From PALSA-1006 sp964571195 (lineage in GTDB: Bacteria > Pseudomonadota > Gammaproteobacteria > Burkholderiales > Gallionellaceae), in the NCBI GenBank assembly GCA_964571195.1, contig CAZNAD010000006.1, positions 1 through 64,000 of the forward strand: DNA of 64,000 nt. Reading direction: 5' to 3'. Shown one piece after another: positions 8,258 through 17,463 of the stretch; positions within the stretch are counted from its first letter, which is position 1; every line of letters starts with the position of its first letter. Both the position numbers and the translations under genes were made by a program. Under the pieces are notes generated by a model, which saw only the letters and a program-made list of their open reading frames with translations, had not been told where the DNA came from and made no database searches.

Positions 8258-9016
8258 ATGCGCCGCAAATTAGTCGTCGGAAACTGGAAGATGTACGGTC
8301 GGTTGGCTCGCAACAAAACGCTGCTCGAAGGAGTGGTGGCGGGTGTCGGTGCGATTAAAACGGCGGATTTCGCGGTCTGTGTCCCTTATCCCTATCTGGC
8401 TCAAGCCCAGTCCCTGTTGCAGAATAGCAATGTTGCTTGGGGGGCGCAGAACCTGAGTCAGCACGAAGAAGGCGCATTCACTGGTGCGGTGGCGCCGGGG
8501 ATGCTGGCGGATTTTGGATGCCGTTTTGTCATTATCGGACATTCGGAACGCCGTGGTCTGTTCCATGAGAGTAACGAGATCGCATCTGCCAAATTCGATG
8601 CGGCGCTGAAGGCTGGCCTGACGCCGATTTTCTGTGTTGGTGAGACATTGGCAGAGCGGGAGTCGGGGGTGACCGAGCAGGTCGTGGCGACCCAGCTGGA
8701 TGCCGTACTCAACCGGGCCGGGGCCTCTGGCTTGGCCAAGGCGGTTGTGGCGTATGAGCCGGTTTGGGCGATTGGTACCGGCAAAACTGCGTCACCGCAA
8801 CAGGCGCAAGCCGTCCATGCGTTCATTCGCGGGCGCGTCGCACAACACGATAGCCAGGTCGCTCAGGCTTTGTGTATACTCTACGGCGGTAGCGTCAAGC
8901 CGGCGAACGCGGCTGAGCTGTTCGCGATGCCGGATATCGACGGTGGTTTGATTGGTGGTGCGTCGTTGGTGGCCGAGGATTTTGTCGCCATCTGTCGCGC
9001 AGCAGCAAGTAAATGA
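8258..9016 (+). CDS. tpiA: triosephosphate isomerase
   Basis: A 252-aa glycolytic/gluconeogenic TIM-barrel enzyme that interconverts dihydroxyacetone phosphate and glyceraldehyde-3-phosphate. It has Asn/Lys of GNWKMYG near the N-terminus, the catalytic His in IIGHSERR, the catalytic Glu in VVAYEPVWAIGTGKTAS (loop 6 follows), and the phosphate-binding ILYGGSVKPANA and GGLIGGASL. An upstream in-frame ATG at 8237 exists, but the promoter position and GGGAAAG favour 8258. It heads a run into secG, tRNA-Leu and nuo. Confidence 0.95.
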   Translation: MRRKLVVGNWKMYGRLARNKTLLEGVVAGVGAIKTADFAVCVPYPYLAQAQSLLQNSNVAWGAQNLSQHEEGAFTGAVAPGMLADFGCRFVIIGHSERRGLFHESNEIASAKFDAALKAGLTPIFCVGETLAERESGVTEQVVATQLDAVLNRAGASGLAKAVVAYEPVWAIGTGKTASPQQAQAVHAFIRGRVAQHDSQVAQALCILYGGSVKPANAAELFAMPDIDGGLIGGASLVAEDFVAICRAAASK

Positions 9017-9055
9017 TCATAATTTTCATTGAGTTGAATTAGTTTGGAGTGGTGA

Positions 9056-9403
9056 GTGGAAACATTGGTTTGGGTTGTTCATGTAATTACGGCGGTTGTG
9101 CTGATTGGTCTCGTGTTGATCCAGCATGGCAAAGGAGCTGACATGGGGGCGGCGTTTGGTACCGGGTCGGCTGGTAGTCTGTTCGGATCGAGCGGTTCGG
9201 CCAATTTCTTGAGTCGCAGCACTGCTGTGGCTGCCACGGTATTCTTCGTCACCAGTCTTTCCCTGACATATATATATGCCACCCCATCGCAGGGGCAGGG
9301 TGTAATGGATAGGGTGCAGGTAGATAAGGCAGTGCAGACTGTGGCACCAGTTCCGGTGAATGCTGACGAAGCCGCATCGAAGTCCAAGGAAATACCGAAA
9401 TAA
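9056..9403 (+). CDS. secG: preprotein translocase subunit SecG
   Basis: A 115-aa inner-membrane protein of the SecYEG translocon. It has two hydrophobic helices (about 3-22 and 58-76) around the conserved cytoplasmic loop LIQHGKGADMGAAFGTGSAG and the SLFGSSGSANFLSR block. It starts at GTG with a GGAG about 8 nt upstream. The C-terminal tail is Ala/Lys-rich and variable, as usual in the family. It follows tpiA and precedes tRNA-Leu, an order common in betaproteobacteria. Confidence 0.93.
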   Translation: METLVWVVHVITAVVLIGLVLIQHGKGADMGAAFGTGSAGSLFGSSGSANFLSRSTAVAATVFFVTSLSLTYIYATPSQGQGVMDRVQVDKAVQTVAPVPVNADEAASKSKEIPK

Positions 9404-9419
9404 CAAGAATAAGCATCAT

Positions 9420-9506
9420 GCGGAGTTGGCGGAATTGGTAGACGCGCAGCCTTGAGGTGGCTGTGTCCGAAAGGACGTGAGGGTTCGAGTCCCTTGCCCC
9501 GCACCA
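9420..9506 (+). tRNA. tRNA-Leu (anticodon GAG)
   Basis: An 87-nt class II tRNA with its CCA encoded. The anticodon stem CAGCC/GGCTG encloses the loop TTGAGGT (anticodon GAG). The long variable arm and the T-arm loop TTCGAGT are clear, and the D-loop has AATTGGTAGAC. The acceptor stem GCGGAGT/GCCCCGC contains one A-C mismatch at position 5-68 and a T-G pair. It lies between secG and nuoA. Confidence 0.93.
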
Positions 9507-9602
9507 GAATATCTAGCCAAAGCACAGATTTTGGTGAATTAAAATAAACTTGAGAAGCATCGCATGTCCGTTACCGGGCATTTAATGCAGGGGGAGCTCA
9601 GA

Positions 9603-9959
9603 ATGTTGGAAAACTATTTTCCAGTCTTGCTGTTTATTTTTGTCGGTCTGGCTGTTGGTGTCGCGCCCCTGCTTCTTGGGCGTTTTGCCGCGCCGCACCG
9701 TCCTGATCAGGCGAAGCTGTCGCCTTACGAGTGCGGCTTCGAGGCTTTCGAGGACGCGCGTATGAAATTCGACGTGCGCTACTATCTCGTAGCCATCCTC
9801 TTTATCCTTTTCGATCTCGAGATCGCTTTCCTGTTCCCTTGGGCCGTGGTGCTGAAGGAGATCGGTTTGTTCGGCTTTTTATCCATGATGGTGTTCCTGG
9901 CGATCCTCGTTGTGGGTTTTATCTATGAATGGATGAAGGGGGCGTTGGAATGGGAATAG
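9603..9959 (+). CDS. nuoA: NADH-quinone oxidoreductase subunit A
   Basis: A 118-aa membrane subunit of complex I with three helices. It carries the family block SPYECGFEAFEDARMKFDVRYYLVAILFILFDLEIAFLFPW. I chose 9603 over the upstream in-frame ATG because GGGGGAG lies 6-8 nt before it and the homologous region begins at MLENYFPVLLF. It is the first gene of the nuo operon and overlaps nuoB by 10 bp. Confidence 0.95.
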   Translation: MLENYFPVLLFIFVGLAVGVAPLLLGRFAAPHRPDQAKLSPYECGFEAFEDARMKFDVRYYLVAILFILFDLEIAFLFPWAVVLKEIGLFGFLSMMVFLAILVVGFIYEWMKGALEWE

Positions 9960-10429
9960 AAGGCGTTCTTGAGAAGGGGTTCGTCACCACTTCGCTGGAC
10001 ACGGTCATCAACTATACGCGCACCGGCTCGCTGTGGCCGATGACGTTCGGTCTGGCATGTTGTGCGGTGGAGATGATGCACGTGGCTCTGCCGCGTTACG
10101 ATCTGGACCGTTTCGGTGCGGGCGCTTTCCGCCCCAGTCCGCGCCAGTCCGACCTGATGATCGTCGCCGGAACCTTGTGCAACAAGATGGCACCGGCTTT
10201 GCGCAAAGTCTATGACCAGATGGCCGAGCCGCGCTGGGTGATTTCCATGGGCTCTTGCGCCAATGGTGGTGGTTATTACCATTATTCCTACTCTGTCGTG
10301 CGCGGCTGTGATCGCATCGTCCCGGTCGATATCTATGTTCCCGGATGCCCGCCGACTGCCGAGGCTCTGCTGTTCGGGGTGATCCAATTGCAAAACAAGA
10401 TCAAGCGCACAAATACCATCGCACGATAG
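9950..10429 (+). CDS. nuoB: NADH-quinone oxidoreductase subunit B
   Basis: A 159-aa peripheral-arm subunit holding the last Fe-S cluster, N2, next to the quinone site. The cluster cysteines are visible as the adjacent pair in GLACCAVEM (37, 38), GSCANGGGYY (103) and VPGCPPTAE (133). The start at 9950 follows GAAGGGGG and overlaps the end of nuoA. An earlier in-frame start at 9929 would add seven unconserved residues. Confidence 0.96.
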   Translation: MGIEGVLEKGFVTTSLDTVINYTRTGSLWPMTFGLACCAVEMMHVALPRYDLDRFGAGAFRPSPRQSDLMIVAGTLCNKMAPALRKVYDQMAEPRWVISMGSCANGGGYYHYSYSVVRGCDRIVPVDIYVPGCPPTAEALLFGVIQLQNKIKRTNTIAR

Positions 10430-10436
10430 GATAAAC

Positions 10437-11075
10437 ATGGCAGATGATTTGAATAAGCTGGGCGACAGGCTGCGCGAAGTTTTTGCCGACAAGGTGGTCA
10501 GTCTGGAGAACCGTCTGGATGAATTGACCTTGGTAGTCGCCCCTGCGGATATGCAAGCGGTGTTCACGCGATTGCGCGACGATGCCCGCTTCCATTTTGA
10601 ACAACTGGTCGATTTGTGTGGTGTGGATTATTCCACCTACGGCAGCGAAGTCAGCGAGGGCGGTGTCTATCAAGCCGACGAAGCTGCCGCGAATCCGTTC
10701 AAGCTGCGTTTCGCCGCCGTCTACCATCTGCTTTCCGTTGAACACAACATGCGTTTGCGCGTCAGGGTGTTCGCCGAGGACGATGCGGCTCCCGCGCTGA
10801 GTTCGGTGGCCGAGTTGTGGCCGTCCGCAAACTGGTTTGAGCGTGAGGCGTTTGATCTGTTCGGTATCGTGTTCCTCGGTCATCCCGACCTGCGCCGTAT
10901 CCTCACCGATTACGGTTTTGTGGGCAATCCGTTCCGTAAAGACTTCCCGATCTCCGGGCATGTGGAGATGCATTACGACGCGGAACAGAAGCGTGTGGTT
11001 TATGCGCCGGTTACTGTGGAGCCTCGCGAAGTGACACCCCGCGCGATCCGCGAAGAGAATTACAGTCGTCACTGA
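10437..11075 (+). CDS. nuoC: NADH-quinone oxidoreductase subunit C
   Basis: A 212-aa subunit of the connecting part of complex I, separate from NuoD as in most betaproteobacteria rather than fused as in E. coli. It ends with the conserved 30-kDa signature region ANWFEREAFDLFGIVFLGHPDLRRILTDYGF and GNPFRKDFP. It sits 7 bp after nuoB and 22 bp before nuoD. Confidence 0.96.
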   Translation: MADDLNKLGDRLREVFADKVVSLENRLDELTLVVAPADMQAVFTRLRDDARFHFEQLVDLCGVDYSTYGSEVSEGGVYQADEAAANPFKLRFAAVYHLLSVEHNMRLRVRVFAEDDAAPALSSVAELWPSANWFEREAFDLFGIVFLGHPDLRRILTDYGFVGNPFRKDFPISGHVEMHYDAEQKRVVYAPVTVEPREVTPRAIREENYSRH

Positions 11076-11097
11076 GATACGTTCAAGGGAATCCGTA

Positions 11098-12351
11098 ATG
11101 CCTGAGATTAAAAATTACACAATGAACTTTGGGCCGCAGCACCCTGCGGCGCATGGCGTGTTGCGTCTGGTGTTGGAATTGGACGGCGAAGTGGTCGAAC
11201 GTGCCGACCCGCATATCGGCCTGCTGCACCGCGCCACGGAAAAGCTGGCAGAGCACAAGACCTTCCTGCAATCCGTTCCGTATATGGACCGACTGGACTA
11301 CGTGTCCATGATGTGCAACGAACACGCTTATGTCATGGCCGTCGAAAAACTGGCCGGCATCGAAGTCCCGTTGCGTGCCCAATATATCCGCGTGATGTTC
11401 GACGAAGTGACGCGTATCCTGAACCACCTGCTGTGGCTGGGCGCTTCCGGCATCGACCTTGGCGCGATGACGATGTTCTTCTACACCTTCCGCGAGCGTG
11501 AGGACCTGTTTGATGTCTATGAGGCAGTGACGGGTGCGCGTATGCATGCCGCTTATTACCGTCCCGGCGGTGTTTATCGCGACCTGCCCGATAGCATGCC
11601 GCTGTATACCGCTTCCAAAGTGCACAATGCTTCCGCCGTGAAGCGCATGAACGAGAACCGGCACGGTTCCGTGCTCGACTTCCTCGAAGACTTCACCAAC
11701 CGCTTCCCCGCCTGCGTGGACGAATACGAAACCCTGTTGACCGACAACCGTATCTGGAAGCAGCGTACGGTCGGTATCGGTGTGGTCTCGCCGGAGCGCG
11801 CTCTGGCGCTGGGCTTCACCGGGCCGATGCTGCGCGGCTCCGGTGTTGCATGGGATTTGCGCAAAAAACAACCTTACGAGGTCTATGATCGCATCGACTT
11901 CGATATCCCGGTCGGTGTCGAAGGCGACTGTTACGACCGTTATCTGGTGCGTATCGAAGAATTGCGCCAGTCCAACCGCATCATCAAACAATGTATTGAC
12001 TGGCTGCGCAAGAATCCCGGCCCCGTGATCACCGAGAATCACAAGTTTGCTCCGCCGAAACGCGAAGCGATGAAGCAGAACATGGAAGAACTGATCCACC
12101 ACTTCAAGCTGTTCAGCGAGGGTCTTCATGTTCCCGCAGGCGAGGCATATGCTGCGGTGGAGCATCCCAAGGGGGAGTTCGGCATCTATCTGGTGGCGGA
12201 CGGTGCGAACAAGCCTTACCGCATGAAGATCCGTGCGCCGGGCTTTCCTCATCTGGCAAGTTTGAACGAGATGACGCGAGGCCACATGCTTGCGGATGTG
12301 GTGGCGATCATCGGCACACAGGACATCGTTTTTGGAGAGATAGACCGCTGA
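11098..12351 (+). CDS. nuoD: NADH-quinone oxidoreductase subunit D
   Basis: A 417-aa 49-kDa-type subunit that lines the quinone cavity with NuoB. It has NFGPQHPAAHGVLRLVLELDGE at the N-terminus (the His of the quinone site), IGLLHRATEKLAEHKTF, and the C-terminal FGIYLVADGANKPYRMKIRAPGF with the closing DIVFGEIDR. Its stop shares one base with the start of nuoE. Confidence 0.97.
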   Translation: MPEIKNYTMNFGPQHPAAHGVLRLVLELDGEVVERADPHIGLLHRATEKLAEHKTFLQSVPYMDRLDYVSMMCNEHAYVMAVEKLAGIEVPLRAQYIRVMFDEVTRILNHLLWLGASGIDLGAMTMFFYTFREREDLFDVYEAVTGARMHAAYYRPGGVYRDLPDSMPLYTASKVHNASAVKRMNENRHGSVLDFLEDFTNRFPACVDEYETLLTDNRIWKQRTVGIGVVSPERALALGFTGPMLRGSGVAWDLRKKQPYEVYDRIDFDIPVGVEGDCYDRYLVRIEELRQSNRIIKQCIDWLRKNPGPVITENHKFAPPKREAMKQNMEELIHHFKLFSEGLHVPAGEAYAAVEHPKGEFGIYLVADGANKPYRMKIRAPGFPHLASLNEMTRGHMLADVVAIIGTQDIVFGEIDR

Positions 12352-12839
12352 TGTTATCCGATCAAATTCAAGCAAAGATAGACCGCGAACTCAGGAAATA
12401 TCCGGCGGATCAGAAACAGTCGGCAGTCATGGCCGCGTTGCGTTTCGTGCAGGACGAAAAAGGCTGGATCGCTCCCGAAGATATGGCGGACATCGCGGCC
12501 TACCTGGGCATGGCGCAGATGGCCGTATACGAGGTCGCGACGTTCTATCATATGTACAAACTCAAGCCGATGGGGGAATACACGCTGACTGTGTGCACCA
12601 ATCTTTCCTGCCAGTTGGGCGGTGTCAACGAGACCCTGTTGCATCTGAAGAACAAGCTCGGTATCGGTCTGGGCGAAATCACCGCAGACGGAAAATTCGG
12701 CCTGCGCGAGGGAGAGTGTATGGGGGCGTGTGTCGATGCGCCGATGTTCACCATCAACAACAAGAAGCTGTGCGGGCGTTTGACTGGTGAAAAGATCGAC
12801 CAGATATTGGCTGAACTCGGCTCTGGAGACAAAAAATGA
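12351..12839 (+). CDS. nuoE: NADH-quinone oxidoreductase subunit E
   Basis: A 162-aa thioredoxin-like subunit of the NADH-oxidising module, holding the [2Fe-2S] cluster N1a. The four cysteine ligands are at 82 and 87 (VCTNLSCQL) and 123 and 127 (GECMGACVDAP). It overlaps nuoD by one base and nuoF by four (ATGA). Confidence 0.96.
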   Translation: MLSDQIQAKIDRELRKYPADQKQSAVMAALRFVQDEKGWIAPEDMADIAAYLGMAQMAVYEVATFYHMYKLKPMGEYTLTVCTNLSCQLGGVNETLLHLKNKLGIGLGEITADGKFGLREGECMGACVDAPMFTINNKKLCGRLTGEKIDQILAELGSGDKK

Positions 12840-14101
12840 GCACGCCGATCATATTCAATACCCTGCATTTCGATCAACCGTGGACGCTGGAGAACTACCT
12901 CAAGGTGGGCGGCTATCAGGCGTTGCGTAAGGTACTCAGCGAAAAGATGTCGCCCGATGCGATCATCGCCGAAGTGAAAGCCTCCGGGTTGCGCGGTCGT
13001 GGCGGCGCAGGTTTCCCGACCGGACTGAAATGGAGCTTCATGCCGCGCAACTATCAGGGCGAAAAATACCTGGTGTGCAACTCCGATGAGGGAGAGCCGG
13101 GCACCTGCAAAGACCGCGATATCCTGCGTTACAACCCGCACATGCTGATCGAAGGTATGGCCATCGCGGCCTACACTATGAGCGTCAAGACCGGCTACAA
13201 CTATGTGCACGGCGAGATATACGAAGCTTATGAGCGCATGGAAGAGGCGTGTGAAGAAGCGCGCAAGGCCGGCTATCTGGGCAAAAACATCCTCGGTTCC
13301 GACTTCGAATTCGACCTGCACAATCACCTCGGTTATGGCGCCTATGTGTGCGGCGAAGAGACGGCGCTGCTCGAATCCATCGAGGGCAAAAAAGGCCAGC
13401 CGCGTTTCAAGCCGCCTTTCCCGGCCAGCTTCGGTCTGTACGGCAAGCCCACCACCATCAACAACACCGAGACTTTCGCCAGCATCCCTTACATCATCAA
13501 CAACGGCGGACAGAAGTTCGCCGATCTGGGCGTGCCGAACAGCGGTGGTATCAAACTGTTCTCTGTTTCCGGGCATGTCAACAATCCCGGCAATTTCGAA
13601 GTGCCGATGGGCACACCGTTCAAGAAGTTGCTGGAGATGGCGGGCGGCGTGCGCGGCGGCAACAAACTGAAAGCGGTGATCCCGGGCGGATCGTCCATGC
13701 CGGTATTGCCGGGCGAGATCATGATGGATCTCAACATGGACTTCGATTCCATCCAGAAGGCAGGTTCCTATCTGGGTACCGGTGCCGTCATCGTGATGGA
13801 CGAGACCACCTGTATGGTGAAGGCGCTGGAACGTCTGTCCTATTTCTATTACGAAGAATCCTGCGGCCAATGCACGCCGTGCCGTGAAGGAACGGGCTGG
13901 CTGTATCGCATCATTCACCGTATCGAGCACGGTCAAGGGCGGCCGGAAGATCTCGATCTGCTGCTCGATTTGTGCAACAACATCGCCGGGCGCACGATCT
14001 GTGCGCTGGGTGATGCCGCCGCGTGGCCGGTGCAGGGTTTCCTCAAGCATTACCGCAAGGAATTCGAATACCACATCGAGCATAAGCGTTGCTTGGTGTG
14101 A
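12836..14101 (+). CDS. nuoF: NADH-quinone oxidoreductase subunit F
   Basis: A 421-aa NADH- and FMN-binding subunit. It has the glycine-rich nucleotide motif GLRGRGGAGFPTGLKWSF, NSDEGEPGTCKDRDI, AYVCGEETALLESIEG, and the N3 [4Fe-4S] ligands in ESCGQCTPCREGTGW plus a distal Cys in GRTICALGDAA. It overlaps nuoE by 4 bp and lies 22 bp before nuoG. Confidence 0.97.
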   Translation: MSTPIIFNTLHFDQPWTLENYLKVGGYQALRKVLSEKMSPDAIIAEVKASGLRGRGGAGFPTGLKWSFMPRNYQGEKYLVCNSDEGEPGTCKDRDILRYNPHMLIEGMAIAAYTMSVKTGYNYVHGEIYEAYERMEEACEEARKAGYLGKNILGSDFEFDLHNHLGYGAYVCGEETALLESIEGKKGQPRFKPPFPASFGLYGKPTTINNTETFASIPYIINNGGQKFADLGVPNSGGIKLFSVSGHVNNPGNFEVPMGTPFKKLLEMAGGVRGGNKLKAVIPGGSSMPVLPGEIMMDLNMDFDSIQKAGSYLGTGAVIVMDETTCMVKALERLSYFYYEESCGQCTPCREGTGWLYRIIHRIEHGQGRPEDLDLLLDLCNNIAGRTICALGDAAAWPVQGFLKHYRKEFEYHIEHKRCLV

Positions 14102-14123
14102 AGCTGAACGGAATAGGTGAGCA

Positions 14124-16406
14124 ATGATCAACATCGAAATTGACGGCAAGCGCATCGAAACGGAAAACGGCTCGACCGTGATTGAGGCCGCGCATCAAGC
14201 GGGCATCAGCATTCCCCATTTCTGCTATCACAAGAAACTGTCCATCGCGGCGAGCTGCCGCATGTGTCTGGTACAAGTGGAAAAGGCACCCAAGCCTTTG
14301 CCCGCCTGCGCCACACCGGTCACCGAAGGCATGAAGGTATTCACCCATTCCGAACAGGCGGTGAAGGCGCAGAAAGGCGTGATGGAATTCCTGCTGGTCA
14401 ACCACCCGCTGGATTGCCCGATCTGCGATCAGGGCGGCGAATGTATGCTGCAGGACATATCGGTCGGCTACGGCGGTGGTAGCTCGCGTTACCACGAAGA
14501 AAAACGCACGGTGTTGGCCAAGGACATCGGCCCGCTGGTTTCTGCCGAAGAAATGAGCCGTTGTATCAACTGCACACGCTGTGTTCGTTTCGGCCAGGAG
14601 ATCGCCGGGCAGATGGAAATGGGGCAGGCGTTCCGTGGCGAGCATGCCGAGATCATGACTTTCGTTTCCGGTACGGTGAATTCCGAGCTTTCCGGCAACA
14701 TGATCGACCTGTGTCCGGTCGGTGCGCTGACCAGCAAACCGTTCCGTTACAAGGCACGTTCCTGGGAATTGTCGCGCCGCCGCTCGGTCAGCGCGCATGA
14801 CAGTCTGGGTTCCAGCCTCGCGGTGCATACCAAGAACAACCATGTGTTGCGTGTGACCCCCATCGAGAATGAAGAGATCAACGAATGTTGGCTGTCCGAC
14901 AAGGACCGCTTCGCCTGCGAGGGTTTGAACTCGCCCGAGCGCCTGACCAAACCGATGATCAAGCAGGATGGCAAATGGCAGGAAGTCGAATGGCAGACTG
15001 CGCTTGAATACGCCGCAAACGGCTTGCGTCATATCGCCAGCGGTGCGGGTGCGGAACAGATCGGTGCATTGGCGACGGCGAACTCCACACTGGAAGAACT
15101 GTACCTGCTGCAAAAACTCATGCGCGGCATCGGTAGTGACAACGTCGATTTCCGTTTGCGTCAATCCGACTTCAGCGCCGACGGCAAGCAGGCCGGTGCG
15201 CCCTGGCTGGGCATGTCGGTCGCCGATATCGCGGGGGCCGACCGACTGCTGATCGTCGGCAGTTTCCTGCGCAAAGACCATCCGGTGCTGGCGGCACGTA
15301 TCCGTCAGGCGGTGAAGAAAGGTGCGCAAGTCAACATCATCCATTCTGCCGATGATGAGCTACTCATGAAAGTGAGCAACAAGACTATCGTTGCGCCGGA
15401 TGCTTTGGTAAGTGCCTTGTCGCAAGTCGCACAGGCATTGACCGCCAAACAGGGCGGGGGCATCGCCGGCAATCTGGCGAGTGGTGAGCGCGTCGCGGTG
15501 TTGCTGGGAAATTTCGCCCAACAGCATCCGCAAGCCGCGCAGTTGCAGACACTTGCCCAGCAGATCGCTACGGCCTGCAACGGCAAGTTCGGTTTCCTTG
15601 GCGAAGCCGCGAACAGTGTCGGCGGCTATCTGGCGCAGGCCACACCAGGAAGCAAGGGCATGAATGCCGCCGCGATGCTGGCAGCACCGCGCAAAGCCTA
15701 TGTGCTGTTGAACGTTGAAGCCGAACTGGATACGGCCAATCCGCAACAGGCGGTCGCCGCGATGCAGGCTGCCGATATGGTGATCGCGATGTCGGCCTAC
15801 AGACACCATGCGACGAATTATGCGGATGTACTGTTGCCCATCGCGCCGTACACCGAGACTTCCGGCACTTTCGTCAGCGCGGAAGGGCGTGTGCAGAGCT
15901 TCAAGGGGGCGGTTAAGCCCTTGGGCGAGGCGCGTCCGGCCTGGAAAGTGCTGCGTGTGCTGGGCAATCTGCTCAAGCTCTCCGGTTTCGATCAGGACAC
16001 CTCGGAAGCGGTACGTGATGAAGCGCTGCAAGGTGTCGATGTCGCCGCCAGACTGAACAATGCGATCAGCGGAGTGGAAGTTAAGCCGATTTCGGCTGCG
16101 GCCGGTATGCAGCGTGTGAGTGATGTCCCGATCTACGCCACCGACGCGGTGGTGCGCCGTTCCGTCCCGTTGCAGGCCACTGCCGATGCCGCGCTGCCAC
16201 GGGTATCGATGCATGGCAGCGAATTGCAGAAACTCGGGGTGAAGAAGGGGGATATGGTCAGAGTCGTGCAAGGGCTGGGCGGTGTGACGCTCGCGGTGGC
16301 GGCGGACGATAAACTGCCCCAAGGCGTGGTGCGCGTGGCAAACGGCCATGCGGCGACCGCCGTGCTGGGAGCGATGTTCGGAACAATTTCAGTGGAGCGC
16401 GCGTGA
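14124..16406 (+). CDS. nuoG: NADH-quinone oxidoreductase subunit G
   Basis: A 760-aa iron-sulfur subunit of the NADH-dehydrogenase module. The N-terminal ferredoxin domain carries the [2Fe-2S] ligands (FCYHKKLSIAASCRMCLVQVE, then CATPV). Next comes the His/Cys cluster region CPICDQGGECMLQD, then a [4Fe-4S] domain with CINCTRCVRFGQEIAG and DLCPVGALTSKPFRYKARSWEL. The rest is a molybdopterin-oxidoreductase-like domain without cofactor function. Its stop overlaps the nuoH start. Confidence 0.96.
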   Translation: MINIEIDGKRIETENGSTVIEAAHQAGISIPHFCYHKKLSIAASCRMCLVQVEKAPKPLPACATPVTEGMKVFTHSEQAVKAQKGVMEFLLVNHPLDCPICDQGGECMLQDISVGYGGGSSRYHEEKRTVLAKDIGPLVSAEEMSRCINCTRCVRFGQEIAGQMEMGQAFRGEHAEIMTFVSGTVNSELSGNMIDLCPVGALTSKPFRYKARSWELSRRRSVSAHDSLGSSLAVHTKNNHVLRVTPIENEEINECWLSDKDRFACEGLNSPERLTKPMIKQDGKWQEVEWQTALEYAANGLRHIASGAGAEQIGALATANSTLEELYLLQKLMRGIGSDNVDFRLRQSDFSADGKQAGAPWLGMSVADIAGADRLLIVGSFLRKDHPVLAARIRQAVKKGAQVNIIHSADDELLMKVSNKTIVAPDALVSALSQVAQALTAKQGGGIAGNLASGERVAVLLGNFAQQHPQAAQLQTLAQQIATACNGKFGFLGEAANSVGGYLAQATPGSKGMNAAAMLAAPRKAYVLLNVEAELDTANPQQAVAAMQAADMVIAMSAYRHHATNYADVLLPIAPYTETSGTFVSAEGRVQSFKGAVKPLGEARPAWKVLRVLGNLLKLSGFDQDTSEAVRDEALQGVDVAARLNNAISGVEVKPISAAAGMQRVSDVPIYATDAVVRRSVPLQATADAALPRVSMHGSELQKLGVKKGDMVRVVQGLGGVTLAVAADDKLPQGVVRVANGHAATAVLGAMFGTISVERA

Positions 16407-17455
16407 TGGAGTTACTGCAAACCCTAGAACAGATGGGACAGGATCTGCTCGGCCCGGCCTGGTTGCCGCTGTGGACACTGCTCAAGATCGTGGCCATCGT
16501 GGCACCGATCATGGGCGGGGTCGCCTATCTGACCTTCATCGAGCGTAAGGTGCTGGGCTATATGCAGGATCGTATCGGTCCTAATCGAGTCGGCTACTAC
16601 GGACTGTTGCAGCCGCTTGCCGACGGCATCAAGCTGTTGATGAAAGAGCTCATCATCCCCTCTGGCTCCAACAAGTTCCTGTTCGTCGCGGCACCGGTGC
16701 TGGCGCTGATGCCGGCATTGGCGGCGTGGGCCGTGGTTCCGTTCGCGGACGGTATGATCCTGAGCAATGCCAACGCCGGACTGTTGTACATCCTGGCGAT
16801 GACCTCCCTCGGCGTATACGGCATCATCATCGCCGGCTGGGCCTCCAATTCCAAATACGCCTTCCTCGGTGCCATCCGTTCCGCCGCACAGATCGTCTCG
16901 TATGAGTTGGCCATGGGCTTTGCGCTGGTGTGTGTGTTGCTGGCCGCGCAAAGCATGAGTCTGGGCGACATCGTGCGCGGTCAACAGAACGGCTACGGCA
17001 TGTTGGGCTGGTACTTCATCCCGCTGTTCCCGATGTTTGTGGTGTATTTCATCGCCGGGGTGGCCGAGACCAACCGTGCGCCGTTCGATCTGGCCGAAGA
17101 CGAATCGGTGATCGTGGCCGGTTTCCACACCGAATATTCCGGCATGGGCTTCGCGCTGTTCTTCCTGGCCGAATATGCCAACATGATCCTGATCGCGGCG
17201 TTGACCTCGGTGTTCTTCCTAGGCGGATGGTTGCCGCCGTTGGATATCGCCCCGTTCAACGAGATCCCCGGCCTGTTCTGGATGCTGGCCAAGATGTCCT
17301 TCTTCCTGTTCCTGTTCCTGTGGTTCCGCGCGACCTTCCCGCGTTACCGTTATGACCAGCTGATGCGTCTGGGCTGGAAGGTGTTCATTCCGCTGACACT
17401 GGTGTGGGTGGTCGTGGTCGCCGCCTGGATGCAGACACCCTTTTGGCTGTGGTGA
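16406..17455 (+). CDS. nuoH: NADH-quinone oxidoreductase subunit H
   Basis: A 349-aa membrane subunit with about eight helices that forms the quinone channel and joins the two arms of complex I. Conserved stretches include LTFIERKVLGYMQDRIGPNRVG, LADGIKLLMKE, FIAGVAETNRAPFDLAEDESVIVAGFHTEYSG and FPRYRYDQLMRLGWK. The ATG at 16406 forms TGATG with the nuoG stop and has GGAG at about 9 nt; a GTG one codon earlier is possible. Confidence 0.96.
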   Translation: MELLQTLEQMGQDLLGPAWLPLWTLLKIVAIVAPIMGGVAYLTFIERKVLGYMQDRIGPNRVGYYGLLQPLADGIKLLMKELIIPSGSNKFLFVAAPVLALMPALAAWAVVPFADGMILSNANAGLLYILAMTSLGVYGIIIAGWASNSKYAFLGAIRSAAQIVSYELAMGFALVCVLLAAQSMSLGDIVRGQQNGYGMLGWYFIPLFPMFVVYFIAGVAETNRAPFDLAEDESVIVAGFHTEYSGMGFALFFLAEYANMILIAALTSVFFLGGWLPPLDIAPFNEIPGLFWMLAKMSFFLFLFLWFRATFPRYRYDQLMRLGWKVFIPLTLVWVVVVAAWMQTPFWLW

Positions 17456-17463
17456 GAGAGAAA

